A program made the position numbers and the translations under genes. The notes under the pieces were generated by a model. It made no database searches. It worked only from the letters and a program-made list of their open reading frames with translations, and was not told the origin of the DNA. A DNA stretch of 64,000 nucleotides from NCBI GenBank assembly GCA_001548435.1, contig AP017308.1, positions 4,225,030-4,289,029 on the forward strand. Reading direction: 5' to 3'. Positions within the stretch are counted from its first letter, which is position 1. The number at the start of each line of letters is the position of its first letter. Shown piece after piece: positions 1 to 8,626 of this stretch. The stretch comes from Leptolyngbya sp. NIES-3755 (GTDB lineage Bacteria > Cyanobacteriota > Cyanobacteriia > Leptolyngbyales > Leptolyngbyaceae).

Positions 1-246
1 TAAATGGATTAGCAGCCAAGTTTCTTTGCCATCAAGCAACCAAACTTTGATCAGCTTGTCAACGTATCGCTTGCTTACTTCGGATTCTTTTGCGAGTTGT
101 GCAAGTTCTTGATCAAGAAATGTGAATCCTCTTTGCTTGTCGATATCAGTGTGAATTTGGGGAAAGAAGAATTCTAGAAAGTCATAAAGATATTGCTCTA
201 CGCCTCCCTTCCAAGCTGCATCATAATCCGCTCGAACTTCAGCCAC
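1..246 (-). CDS. Rpn-type putative transposase/nuclease, N-terminal part, cut by window edge
   Basis: The 82 visible codons read from a GTG start just after an in-frame TAA. The protein opens with the pattern DYDAAWKGGVEQYLYDFLEF and continues with FFPQIHTDID, FLDQEL and SKRYVDKLIKVW. This is the N-terminal signature of the large cyanobacterial family annotated as Rpn (recombination-promoting nuclease/putative transposase) proteins, a PD-(D/E)XK nuclease group. The catalytic K-containing strand would lie beyond the window edge. It is divergent from the helicase gene with about 114 bases between them. A second, damaged member of the broader family lies at 8830-9204. The family call is by recognition of the motif pattern; whether the gene is intact cannot be judged. 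Confidence 0.8.
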   Translation of the reverse strand, partial: MAEVRADYDAAWKGGVEQYLYDFLEFFFPQIHTDIDKQRGFTFLDQELAQLAKESEVSKRYVDKLIKVWLLDGKETWLLIHL

Positions 247-360
247 ACGTTAGACCTGAATTAATTTAGTGCGATTGTACCATAATGTGCTTGTTTAGCA
301 CTCATCGGTCTTTGGGAAAGCTCTCAACAACAGAGCGATCGCTATTTAGAAAAGACTGTT

Positions 361-3237
361 GTGAATATGGCTAAAATCAATCGTGCTTGCGAGTTTGCTG
401 AGCTTGTTGGTAACAGTGACTATGGTTGGAGACTTCTTCTGGGGAAAATGGTCACACACTACAGATTGGGACAAGGAAGAGTAAATTCGTGGAACTACCA
501 AGACTTGGAGATAGGCATTTATTATGAAATTTCTAGCGGTAGCCGATATGTTAGATATGAAAAAACAAGGTTCTCTCAAGAATTTATAGAAATAAACCCA
601 TCAGTTTATTTATCAGAAATAGAAGAAGCTCTACAAACTGAACAAAAGCAAGAAATAAAGCAACTTGCTAGACAAGAAGCACAGAGACAAGAAGCAGCGA
701 GGCGCGAGCTTGAAAGACAAGAAGCGGTGAAACGACAGGCGTGTAAACTGACACTACTTCAAATCTTGAGAAGACAGCTTGAATCTAACTTTTTGAATAC
801 TTATCATTTCTATAAAACTGCTTGCTCCCAGTACATCACTGAAGAAGAATATCAGGCTGAGAAAGTGCGGTTTGTTCGATCGTGGTTTAAGCAACACTTC
901 GATTTTGAGCCTGATGTTGAACAAGCTGACGCGATCGCGTCAGTTGAAAATCATGTACAAGTTATCGCTCGTGCAGGCAGTGGAAAAACTTCAACGTTGG
1001 TCAATCGAGCTTTATTTCTACAGAAACACTGCGGAGTTTCACCAGATGAAATGCTACTTCTAGCGTTCAATCGTGATGCAGTTGGAGAAATTCGCACTCG
1101 TATCACGCAGAAACTTCAAGGTTCTATTCCTCATGTCATGACATTTCACGCATTAGCTTATCGAGTTGTTCAGCCTGAAGGAAATCTTCTTTATGATGAG
1201 GCTAACGGCGTACAGAGTAGAAGTCGCCTGATGCAAGAAGACGTGATCGCAAGCTTTGTACAAAATCCGAAATACCATGAGCAAATTCGCGCTCTAATGA
1301 TGGCGCGATTTCGACAAGATTGGGAACAGCTTGAGTCCAGTGGTTACAACAAGAATCCACAGGAAATGTTGCAGTATCGTCGATCGCTTATTGCAGAGGC
1401 GATTGATGGAACTTTCGTAAAATCATACGGCGAGAAAGTGATTGCAAACTTCCTGTTCGAGCATGGAATTGAGTATCACTATGAGTATACTTTCAAGTGG
1501 GAAGGTAGAAATTATCGCCCTGATTTCACGCTAAAGCAAAACAAAATTATCATTGAATATTTTGGACTTCAAGGCGATCCAGATTACGATGAACTATCAA
1601 ATCAAAAGAGAAAATATTGGCGAGATAGACCTAATTGGAAACTTCTAGAATTTACTCCAGAGATTTTGCGATATGAAGGCGAAGAAGTATTTTGTGAGCG
1701 ATTGAAGCAATCCCTTGAAAGATGTGACATCAGGTGTGAGCGCTTGAGTGAAGAAGAAATTTGGAAAAGAATTAAAGCTTGCCCCATCACCCGTTTTACT
1801 CAGGTTGTTGTAGGATTCGTCCAACGCTGTCGCAAACTTTCTCTAACTCCAGCGCAATTAGCAGAGAAAATTCAAGCCTATTCAAGTATTAGTTTGATTG
1901 AGAAGCAGTTTTTAGAATTAGTGCAAATTTTTTATAAAGCCTATCTAGAAAGACTCCAAGTGACAGGCGATGAGGACTTTGATGGACTAATGCAAAATGC
2001 TGCACAGGTAATTGCAGAAGGAAAAACAACATTTCATTATCAATTTGGTGAAGTTAACCTCAAGCAACTTCGCTACGTGTTCATTGACGAGTACCAGGAT
2101 TTTTCAAATCTTTTCCATCAGTTGATTTCTGCAATTCAAGCACAGAATTCTCAAGCTCGCTTCTTCTGTGTTGGAGACGATTGGCAGGCAATTAACGGTT
2201 TTGCGGGTTCAGATTTGTACTTTTATCAATCGTTTGGGCAACACTTTCGACCCTCTAGCAAGTTGAGTATCACCACGAATTATCGATCGATGCCCATCAT
2301 CGTTAAGCTAGGTAACGACTTAATGCAAGGACTTGGAACACCTGCTCATGCTTACCATCATGAAATAGGCAAAGTTGAAATTGCCGATCTCGAAACTTTT
2401 GAACCCACTTCAGAAGAGCGAGAAAAACATCGAGGCGATGACTTTACGCCTGCTGTCCTACGGCTGGTGAAACGAGCAATTCAAGAGGAAAAGGAGGTTG
2501 TTCTTCTCAGTCGAAAAAACACTTTGCCTTGCTGGATAAATTATGGACAAGTTAGGCAGCCGTTTGGTGGCAGAATCCTCGATCGCTTTCTGAAACTTAT
2601 TCATGCTCATCTTCCCGAAGACTCTAGAAAAGCTGTCACAATCTCGACAACTCACGGCTATAAAGGTTTAGAGAAAAAAGTTGTCATCATACTAGATGCC
2701 GTGTTCCGCTCTTACCCGCTACTACACCCAGATCTAGGTTTTACTCGTGTTTTAGGAGACAGTATCGATCAGACGATTGCTGAGGAAAAGCGACTTTTCT
2801 ATGTTGCACTGACTCGTGCAGTAGAACAGGTCTTTATTCTGACTGAGAGAACAAATCGATCGCCGTTCTTGGATGACTTGGAACGGCAAGAAACACTACC
2901 GATACTAAACTGGTCAAATTATTTGCCGACTGACCTAATCACTGTGAGAGTTGGCAACCAACATGGGCGCGGTGGACAACCTACTCATGCAATCAAACAC
3001 TTGCTTAAATCTCAAGGCTATGAGTGGAAGAAAAACGTTTGGGCAGCTTGGCATCGCGATTATCCTGCCCAAAACTTCTCAGTTCGGGAGTTTTTCGAGC
3101 AAGCATCCTGGAGCCAACTGGCTAACGGAGTTGAGGTGCGATTTTGTGATGCAGGAGACGAAATTCTCGCAATTTATCTTTTTGACTCAGGGCAGGAGAC
3201 TTGTGTTTTCGATAATTTGCCGACAGCATTGGATTAA
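361..3237 (+). CDS. UvrD/HelD-like superfamily 1 helicase with inserted nuclease-like domain
   Basis: A 958-residue protein. Residues 1-90 form an unrecognised N-terminal domain, followed by a charged coiled coil (about 90-130). Helicase motifs follow: Walker A ARAGSGKTS (about 203-211), Walker B FIDEYQD (574-580), motif III GDDWQAI (about 606-612), and motif VI RLFYVALTRA (about 811). Between motifs Ia and II sits a segment of about 80 residues (356-435) with E358, D388 and E399 in YGEK, RPDF and IIIEYFG. This resembles the RecB/Vsr-like nuclease insertion of DNA helicase IV (HelD). A C-terminal 60-70-residue domain is unassigned. The start could be the GTG at 361 or the ATG at 367. Likely role: ATP-driven 3'-5' DNA unwinding in repair or defence. 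The nuclease activity is inference. Confidence 0.85.
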   Translation: MNMAKINRACEFAELVGNSDYGWRLLLGKMVTHYRLGQGRVNSWNYQDLEIGIYYEISSGSRYVRYEKTRFSQEFIEINPSVYLSEIEEALQTEQKQEIKQLARQEAQRQEAARRELERQEAVKRQACKLTLLQILRRQLESNFLNTYHFYKTACSQYITEEEYQAEKVRFVRSWFKQHFDFEPDVEQADAIASVENHVQVIARAGSGKTSTLVNRALFLQKHCGVSPDEMLLLAFNRDAVGEIRTRITQKLQGSIPHVMTFHALAYRVVQPEGNLLYDEANGVQSRSRLMQEDVIASFVQNPKYHEQIRALMMARFRQDWEQLESSGYNKNPQEMLQYRRSLIAEAIDGTFVKSYGEKVIANFLFEHGIEYHYEYTFKWEGRNYRPDFTLKQNKIIIEYFGLQGDPDYDELSNQKRKYWRDRPNWKLLEFTPEILRYEGEEVFCERLKQSLERCDIRCERLSEEEIWKRIKACPITRFTQVVVGFVQRCRKLSLTPAQLAEKIQAYSSISLIEKQFLELVQIFYKAYLERLQVTGDEDFDGLMQNAAQVIAEGKTTFHYQFGEVNLKQLRYVFIDEYQDFSNLFHQLISAIQAQNSQARFFCVGDDWQAINGFAGSDLYFYQSFGQHFRPSSKLSITTNYRSMPIIVKLGNDLMQGLGTPAHAYHHEIGKVEIADLETFEPTSEEREKHRGDDFTPAVLRLVKRAIQEEKEVVLLSRKNTLPCWINYGQVRQPFGGRILDRFLKLIHAHLPEDSRKAVTISTTHGYKGLEKKVVIILDAVFRSYPLLHPDLGFTRVLGDSIDQTIAEEKRLFYVALTRAVEQVFILTERTNRSPFLDDLERQETLPILNWSNYLPTDLITVRVGNQHGRGGQPTHAIKHLLKSQGYEWKKNVWAAWHRDYPAQNFSVREFFEQASWSQLANGVEVRFCDAGDEILAIYLFDSGQETCVFDNLPTALD

Positions 3238-3239
3238 TT

Positions 3240-3391
3240 GATTCAGCAGCCTCAACGAAATCTTTGACAGTGATGCCCTGATAATCGTGCGGGCTTGAAC
3301 AATCGCAGAAGCATTGAGGAACTTGGGTGCTGTTGACTGACTCTAGTGACGCGAGGTAACAATCAGCGATTAAATCGTGGATCGCCCTCAT
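3240..3391 (-). pseudogene. Possible remnant of a small gene
   Basis: On the minus strand an ATG at 3391 opens a frame with ordinary-looking protein sequence (AIHDLIADCYLASLE, CFCDCSSPHDYQGITVKDF). It then runs antisense into the last 116 bases of the helicase and ends at 3122. The first 50 residues, outside the helicase, have a natural composition, but the rest reads like antisense noise. The likeliest explanation is a gene truncated when the neighbouring segment was joined. I do not recognise the family, and a spurious frame cannot be excluded. Confidence 0.3.
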
Positions 3392-3458
3392 GCTATTCTG
3401 CCGGGATGAAGAACTGGATTTACGATTTCGCTCATTCAGCAGTCACACCACTAGATGA

Positions 3459-3671
3459 ATGTTTGAACTCTTAGGAACGCTTGCCGCGATCGCACTTCTC
3501 GATAGCATCAATCCGAACGCGATGACGGTACAAATTTACTTACTCAGCACACCAAAACCGATTCCGAGATCGATCGCGTTTATCTTTGGTGATTTTCTCG
3601 CAGCTTGGCTCTCTGGGATGCTGATTGCACTTGGCGTGATGCAATTTGTCTCGAATTTCTCCGATCGCTAA
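3459..3671 (+). pseudogene. N-terminal fragment of a LysE/GAP-like membrane protein
   Basis: Only 70 residues, almost entirely two or three hydrophobic helices with the motif LLDSINPNAM near residue 15. This motif resembles the opening of GAP/LysE-type and DsbD-like multi-helix membrane proteins (known families usually exceed 200 residues). The frame stops at TAA where it meets the end of the convergent SGNH hydrolase gene by 4 bases. There is no convincing ribosome site before the ATG. I read it as a 3'-truncated gene rather than a natural small protein. It could still encode a short membrane peptide. Confidence 0.5.
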
Positions 3672-4612
3672 TTTGAAGCGACTGTACTATTCGCCTCTTC
3701 AAAGACCGATTGCCAAACTGCATACCCCTGAGCACTCAAGTGAATTCCGTCCGTAGTGTACTCTGACAAAATTTGCCCATCATAATCCACAAATTCAGAA
3801 AACAAATCGAGATACGATGCCCCAGACTGTTTCGCGATCGCTTTTAGCTGCTGATTAATTCCCGCAATTTGCTCGTTTGGAATTCGCGGCGATCGGGTCG
3901 GCAAAATCGACTGCACAATGATCTTCGCGTTCGGGTGCATCGCTTGGAGTTGCGTAATAATTCGCTGAATATTCCAAACAATTTCAGTCTCGCTGGCTCC
4001 CATTTTCAAATCATTCACGCCTGCCATCACATAAACCTCAGACGGTCGTGTATTTGCTAAAGCTGGAAGTCGCGCCAAAATGTTCCAGGTCGTATCACCG
4101 GAAATGCCTTGATTGAGCCAGATTTGAGAGGGCTTTAAGCGATCGACCGGATACCACAAGCTAAGCGAATCACCGAGCAGAATGGAAAGATCTCGATCGC
4201 TATTGCGTCCCGCTACCGCTTTCGCCTCCATCGCCAACAATTTTCGCCATTGTTCGTAAGTCGGTTGGGCGGTTGTATCCTGCCAAACTTCTCGAAAACT
4301 ATCGCTGGGCAATCGAGTATAAAGCTTACCGACTCGGAGAGCGGCTGAACGCTGGAGGTAAAGCTGTCCACCGGATTGCGGCGATCGACGATCAAAATCA
4401 GTTGCCCCTGAAAATTCAGGCAGTGCGATCGACTCGGATGGCGCGATCGCTTGCGGCACTGTACTCAGCGTAAAAAGTGACAGATTGGGCAAAGTAGCTT
4501 GGGGAAAAGCGACTGGAGCCGGGAACAGTTCGAGATGAGAAGCGGTCAGAGGGGAAAACGCTGATGCTAATGCAGAAGCAACAGCAAAGGTGAATGCTGT
4601 AGAGGATGACAT
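3668..4612 (-). CDS. SGNH/GDSL-family hydrolase, exported
   Basis: A 314-residue protein. An Ala-rich hydrophobic N-terminus (about 1-25) looks like a signal peptide or anchor, then a Pro/Ser-rich linker leads to the catalytic domain from about residue 140. The SGNH blocks are all visible: GDS at 147-149 (nucleophile S149), Gly in ISGDT at about 172, GVND at 198-201 (N200), and D288-x-x-H291 in TDGIH. Members hydrolyse esters in lipids or acylated polysaccharides; the substrate here is unknown. The enzyme probably acts in the periplasm. It stands alone, convergent with the truncated membrane gene and followed upstream by about 115 bases with no gene before the antiporter operon. Confidence 0.85.
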   Translation of the reverse strand: MSSSTAFTFAVASALASAFSPLTASHLELFPAPVAFPQATLPNLSLFTLSTVPQAIAPSESIALPEFSGATDFDRRSPQSGGQLYLQRSAALRVGKLYTRLPSDSFREVWQDTTAQPTYEQWRKLLAMEAKAVAGRNSDRDLSILLGDSLSLWYPVDRLKPSQIWLNQGISGDTTWNILARLPALANTRPSEVYVMAGVNDLKMGASETEIVWNIQRIITQLQAMHPNAKIIVQSILPTRSPRIPNEQIAGINQQLKAIAKQSGASYLDLFSEFVDYDGQILSEYTTDGIHLSAQGYAVWQSVFEEANSTVASN

Positions 4613-4729
4613 AAACGATCGGATAAGGGCTGTTTATCCTTAACGTGACAAATATTACACAGTCAGGATCGTTTCGCAATCCTTAGACCTATTTTTGTCT
4701 AAATTTCTTTCTACCTTGAGATAGAAATT

Positions 4730-5389
4730 CTACAACAGCCCTCGATACCGGATAAAGACGAGAATCACCGCCCAAGATCCTAGTGCGACTTTGATCGCGA
4801 CCAAGATGTTCAGAATCGGCAGAATTCCACCGCTGAATAACTCTCCTAGCTGTCCATGCGGCAATTCATACCCAGCTAAAGTGACGATCGACAAAACAAT
4901 AAAGACCAACACAGAGACCTTTTCCCAAGTTGCCGCTTTCCATCGTTGGTAAACTTGCTGCATCCATTCGGGTGAAGAGGTCATCGCTACCAGCCCGATC
5001 GCGGTTCCTCCTGCCACTCCTGCCGCAAATCCACCCCCTGGACTGAGATGCCCCCGGATGGCTAATTCAACTCCGACTAATGCAGAAATCGTTGCTCCCA
5101 ATCGTGCCAGCAGAATCGAAGTTTCATCGGTAAACTGGCGCACTTGACTCAGCGGGCGTTCATTCGCGAGTAGATAGCTTGCGCCCATAATTGCGATCGT
5201 AAATACAATCACTTCAAAAATCGTGTCGTACAATCGATTTCGCAGAATAATCCCTGAAACCACGTTCGGGACACCACTATCTTTAAGGACAGCATCTACG
5301 ATCGAGTACGGTAACTCTGGCATTGGATCGGTCAGAAATACCATCTTGACAAAGAACACAACTCCCGCAGCAATATAAATCCAGATCAT
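4730..5389 (-). CDS. mrpB: Mrp-type antiporter subunit B (MnhB domain)
   Basis: A 219-residue integral membrane protein. The C-terminal half carries the MnhB signature (TSILLARLGATISALVGVE, then HLSPGGGFAAGV), which is highly typical of MrpB/MnhB and MbhF-like subunits. The N-terminal 90 residues form an extra hydrophobic domain. It is the last gene of a tightly packed seven-gene operon, and its ATG overlaps the stop of the preceding gene as ATGA. Mrp complexes exchange Na+ (or other cations) for protons across the membrane. In cyanobacteria they are linked to salt and pH tolerance and inorganic carbon uptake (established for the family, not shown here). Confidence 0.9.
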   Translation of the reverse strand: MIWIYIAAGVVFFVKMVFLTDPMPELPYSIVDAVLKDSGVPNVVSGIILRNRLYDTIFEVIVFTIAIMGASYLLANERPLSQVRQFTDETSILLARLGATISALVGVELAIRGHLSPGGGFAAGVAGGTAIGLVAMTSSPEWMQQVYQRWKAATWEKVSVLVFIVLSIVTLAGYELPHGQLGELFSGGILPILNILVAIKVALGSWAVILVFIRYRGLL

Positions 5390-5907
5390 GAATGCACCTC
5401 CAATTGCGTCGGATTTAGATAGCTGACATCGGTTTCGCTGAGTTCAGGTTGTAAAATTTCGTACAGTCGTCGCAGTCGAGTCGTCGTATGGTAAGTTGTC
5501 GATCGAACACAAGTCGCATGAATTTCTTCGCTGATCAATGCTGCTTGTAAGCTTTCATGATCGAAATACACCACTAATTCAACCCGTAAATGCCACGGCT
5601 TAAAGATTTGGCGAAATTTCTCAACCACGTCCTGAAACAGCGGATCTGATTCGGTTTCTTTCACAATACCGAGGCGGAACACTAACGACGATCGTACAGC
5701 AACCGCATATAAAGAGACTGCTAGTAATGTTCCAACTAACGCTTCGGTGAGTGCAACATCCGGTGCACCTAGAACGGTATAAACGAGCGCAGATAGAGCA
5801 CCCAAAATACCTCGAATCACCAACGCATGATAGGGATTAACCTGAAATACGAGCATCGAAGCCGCGATCGGCAACAATGCTGTCATCACATAGATATAAC
5901 TATCCAT
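5386..5907 (-). CDS. DUF4040 subunit, equivalent to the MrpA C-terminal part (MbhD-like)
   Basis: A 173-residue protein with about three hydrophobic helices followed by a soluble tail. The segment VYTVLGAPDVALTEALVGTLLAV is the DUF4040 hallmark, found in the C-terminal region of MrpA and in stand-alone MbhD subunits. I start it at the ATG at 5907 (MDSYIY) because GGAGG lies 7 bases upstream; longer frames run back into mrpG. It overlaps mrpG by 8 bases and mrpB by 4. The soluble tail (about residues 80-173) has a mixed pattern I do not recognise. The large NuoL-like pump half of MrpA is absent from the cluster. Confidence 0.88.
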   Translation of the reverse strand: MDSYIYVMTALLPIAASMLVFQVNPYHALVIRGILGALSALVYTVLGAPDVALTEALVGTLLAVSLYAVAVRSSLVFRLGIVKETESDPLFQDVVEKFRQIFKPWHLRVELVVYFDHESLQAALISEEIHATCVRSTTYHTTTRLRRLYEILQPELSETDVSYLNPTQLEVHS

Positions 5908-6208
5908 CAGCATTCCTCCGCGCCAGATCGCAACTTGCAACAATCTGCCGACTCGAACAGTTTGCTAACACATATCCAAGCATCGTATTCCACAGTGCTA
6001 GAGATAGGATCGCTAACAGTAACAATGGAAACTCTCTAGGACGTTGTAGCAATAAGCCGAAGATAATCGCGATCGAGCCTAAGGTATCTGACACCGATAG
6101 ATTGTGAATTTTGAACAATACCGATCGTGTTCCTAACAAAGACGGTGTTCCCCAAAACCAAAAGATCAATCCCACTCCAATGCAGCCATAGCTTAATAGG
6201 TTGATCAT
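5900..6208 (-). CDS. mrpG: Mrp-type antiporter subunit G
   Basis: A 102-residue small membrane protein with three hydrophobic segments. It has the MnhG-type features FWGTPSLLG, the KIHNLSVSDTLGSI segment, and a third helix near FPLLLLAILSLA. Its size matches the family (about 100-120). Its ATG overlaps the mrpF stop as ATGA, so translation is probably coupled. The basic C-terminal tail after residue 85 (SSRQIVASCDLARRN) is less typical and overlaps the next gene's ribosome site, so that end may be under constraint from both reading frames. Confidence 0.9.
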   Translation of the reverse strand: MINLLSYGCIGVGLIFWFWGTPSLLGTRSVLFKIHNLSVSDTLGSIAIIFGLLLQRPREFPLLLLAILSLALWNTMLGYVLANCSSRQIVASCDLARRNADG

Positions 6209-6462
6209 GCGTCCCCCAATTGCTTCAGAATATGCGCCAACAACATAAAACCAGCATTACCCACAGTTAGAATAATCACACCAGCAACACCGATCATCCA
6301 ATCATCACGCAACACCGACACAAGTAAAATCATCACTGCGGCTTTCGTGGAGACACTAGACAGCGCCAACATGGTCTGCCAGATGTCTTCATCCTTCCAA
6401 GCTTGATAGAGCGGAATCAACATCGCCGCAATCATCGCAAACAGAGCAATGGTTAGAATCAT
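6205..6462 (-). CDS. mrpF: Mrp-type antiporter subunit F
   Basis: An 85-residue protein with three predicted membrane helices, the expected size for MnhF. The start at 6462 (MILTIALF) is chosen because GAGGA sits 7 bases upstream; a longer frame from 6501 would begin inside mrpE. The family pattern is seen in RDDWMIGVAGVIILTVGNAGFMLLAH. It overlaps mrpE by 4 bases (ATGA) and mrpG by 4 bases. It is assigned by hydrophobic pattern, length and position between E and G rather than by a catalytic motif. Confidence 0.87.
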   Translation of the reverse strand: MILTIALFAMIAAMLIPLYQAWKDEDIWQTMLALSSVSTKAAVMILLVSVLRDDWMIGVAGVIILTVGNAGFMLLAHILKQLGDA

Positions 6463-6842
6463 GATTTTTTCCTCGGTGTGACGTGATGCACTTCGTACCA
6501 ACCTTCATCGAGATAGTTTAGAACAGTCGTTTTGGGCGTAAAGGTAATCAAGAAGATATCGAGAAAAATGAGTGCCCTCGATCGACCCGTTTTTACCCGT
6601 TCCATGACGATTTCTTCCTCGGTATGCGGGTTCACGATGAGTTCGATCGCTTCTTTGTAAGCTTGTGGAATGGCTAAAAGGATGGTTGCAAGCGATCGCA
6701 ATAAACTCTTTAACCGTTCTGGTGGAGTAGAAGGACGGGGGAGAAGAAGCGCGATCGCAGCTCCAATCACAATGTTCACCCAGCCAAAATTTGCAGTTAG
6801 CAACAACCAAATCGTCATTCTGAGAATAAAGTGTCCGATCAT
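6459..6842 (-). CDS. mrpE: Mrp-type antiporter subunit E
   Basis: About 127 residues from the ATG at 6842, which has GGAGG 8 bases upstream and overlaps the mrpD stop as ATGA. N-terminal hydrophobic helices (MIGHFILRMTIWLLLTANF) are followed by IPQAYKEAIELIVNP and a C-terminal soluble part. That part contains the family-typical segment FLITFTPKTTVLNYLDEGWYEVHHV, close to the usual MnhE pattern (the TPGT-like site appears as TPKT). Part of the antiporter membrane complex. The length is somewhat shorter than many MrpE proteins (about 150-160). Confidence 0.9.
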   Translation of the reverse strand: MIGHFILRMTIWLLLTANFGWVNIVIGAAIALLLPRPSTPPERLKSLLRSLATILLAIPQAYKEAIELIVNPHTEEEIVMERVKTGRSRALIFLDIFLITFTPKTTVLNYLDEGWYEVHHVTPRKKS

Positions 6843-8281
6843 GCAAATGCCCTCCAGAACCAAAACAGCAGAATCATTGTTAAGCTCATCATTCCAACAA
6901 GATGTTCAAAGTATTCAAAAGTCCGGGGTAGCTTGATGTTCAATCGTTTGAATATCACTAAGTAAGCAATCCAGCCCAAGAAGATCGTGATCAACGGTTT
7001 TGCAACATTCTCCCAACGGTAAGCGTCGTAGTACACGACATTCGCAACCACTAAACCACTGAGTAAAAGCGCGATCGCTGCCCAAAATCCTTTCCGAAGC
7101 GGTTTCGCCTCAGTGCGGTTCTCATGCGGCAGAAAGATGAACTTCGCAAACAAAATCGCCGTCCCGCAAGCGGCAATGTTCATCCCAATTGCTTGCCAAG
7201 GTAAAAGATTCTCCATTGTCAGCACTTTTGCCCCGAATCCAGACAGCAAGGGAAATCCAGAGATTGAAAAACTCGCGATCGCTAATGCAATCCAGAGCGA
7301 TCGTTGCATCGGTTGTTGCTGTAACTCTCTTAAATTTCGAGTCGGTAACGTCCCAGTAATCAAGAACAGCGAGGACTTCACTAATCCATGTGTGAGGGCA
7401 TAAAATCCACCGACTTCAGGAGCCGCTAGAATGAACCCTAATTGTGAGATCGTACTAAGTGCTAGAATCCGCTTCGTATCTTTTTCAAAGACTGCAAGAC
7501 ACACTCCCAACAGTGCTGCTCCCACTCCAAAGGTTCGGATAATCGGATCAACTTCGTCTAAAAACAGCGCACATCGGACTAATGGCAACACTGCCGCTTT
7601 CACAACCGCGCCCGACATTAAGGCTGAAACTGGAGATTCTGATTCCGAGTGGGTCATCGGCAACCATAGCCCAGAGATAAAGATGCCGCCTTTTACTAAG
7701 AGTCCCAAAAAGATCAAAGCCAATGCTTCTGGTGGTGATCCGCGCAATCCTTCAAAGTCAAATGAATGATGCGTTTGATACACCAATACTGCTCCTACGA
7801 GGTAGAACAGCATTGCAATGTTGCTAGTGAATAGATAGCGCAATCCGACCCAAATGGCTCGATCGGTACGCGGGTAAGCAATCAACAGAAACGACGAAAT
7901 ACTGAGAACTTCGAGCGCGACATACAAGCTGATAAAGTCTGAGCAAGCTAACGCAGCATTAACACTGCCATGTAGAATCAGCGTTTGAGCATAAAAGAAG
8001 GTTGACTTACCCGTATCCCAGCAGTAAAGCAGAACCGCGATCGTCACCAGTGCATTCGTGATAATGAAAAATGCACTCAGCGGATCAAGCACCAAGCTGA
8101 CTCCAAAGTGATCCAGCAATCTCAGCGTCAATGGCTCTCTCGATACAAAAAGCTGAATCGCATACATCATCGAAAACAAAGCCCCAATCAGTGCCAGTAC
8201 TCGATCGAGTCTCGGCATGAGGTAGATGATGAAGCCCACCACAAACGGGAAGGCGATCCAAATCAAAGTTAGATTTAACAT
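6839..8281 (-). CDS. mrpD: Mrp-type antiporter subunit D, proton-conducting NuoL/M/N-like subunit
   Basis: A 480-residue membrane protein with about 13-14 hydrophobic segments. It has the proton-antiporter domain pattern shared by MrpD, NuoM/NdhD and NuoN: AALACSDFISLYVALEVLSISSFLLIA early (conserved Glu on the fifth helix) and LWLPMTHSESESPVSALMSGAVVKAAVLPLVR around residues 205-235, including the conserved Lys. It is the only large antiporter-like subunit in this cluster, where many Mrp systems have two (MrpA and MrpD). It lies 6 bases after mrpC and overlaps mrpE. It probably provides the ion translocation path. Confidence 0.92.
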   Translation of the reverse strand: MLNLTLIWIAFPFVVGFIIYLMPRLDRVLALIGALFSMMYAIQLFVSREPLTLRLLDHFGVSLVLDPLSAFFIITNALVTIAVLLYCWDTGKSTFFYAQTLILHGSVNAALACSDFISLYVALEVLSISSFLLIAYPRTDRAIWVGLRYLFTSNIAMLFYLVGAVLVYQTHHSFDFEGLRGSPPEALALIFLGLLVKGGIFISGLWLPMTHSESESPVSALMSGAVVKAAVLPLVRCALFLDEVDPIIRTFGVGAALLGVCLAVFEKDTKRILALSTISQLGFILAAPEVGGFYALTHGLVKSSLFLITGTLPTRNLRELQQQPMQRSLWIALAIASFSISGFPLLSGFGAKVLTMENLLPWQAIGMNIAACGTAILFAKFIFLPHENRTEAKPLRKGFWAAIALLLSGLVVANVVYYDAYRWENVAKPLITIFLGWIAYLVIFKRLNIKLPRTFEYFEHLVGMMSLTMILLFWFWRAFA

Positions 8282-8287
8282 AAGTCG

Positions 8288-8626
8288 TTAAGGTAGATTG
8301 CTTTTCTCGATTTCGCTCACTTCCAGGGTGGGATTGTTCTGTGACAGCTTCATCACACCCACCAGCATCAACGCCTGAATCGAGAGACCAATCACGATCG
8401 CGGTTAAAATCACTGCCTGCGGAACCGGGTCAGCATACGCCCCTTTCGGCTCACCCCAAACGATCGGAGTCAGTACTCCTCCCCGTGCTGCAACAACGAT
8501 GTAGTACGCAATCACTCCACTACTCATCACATCCATTGAAATGATTTTCATGATCAGGTTCTTTTTCAGAATGATGCCGAAAAACCCAATCAGAATCGTG
8601 GCAAACACAAAGGCTTCTAGTAGCAC
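8288..8626 (-). CDS. mrpC: Mrp-type antiporter subunit C (NuoK-like)
   Basis: A 112-residue protein with three hydrophobic helices, the normal size for MnhC/NuoK. The sequence KNLIMKIISMDVMSSGVIAYYI carries the family's conserved Met/Asp-rich second helix. I choose the GTG at 8626 as start because AAGGA lies about 5 bases upstream and the resulting length fits the family. The frame stays open for another 34 codons upstream without an ATG (see the separate entry). First gene of the operon as seen here. Confidence 0.88.
   Translation of the reverse strand: MLLEAFVFATILIGFFGIILKKNLIMKIISMDVMSSGVIAYYIVVAARGGVLTPIVWGEPKGAYADPVPQAVILTAIVIGLSIQALMLVGVMKLSQNNPTLEVSEIEKSNLP

Noticed and set aside
7113..7769. 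Plus-strand frames inside mrpD
   Set aside because: Antisense shadows of a well-supported membrane protein.
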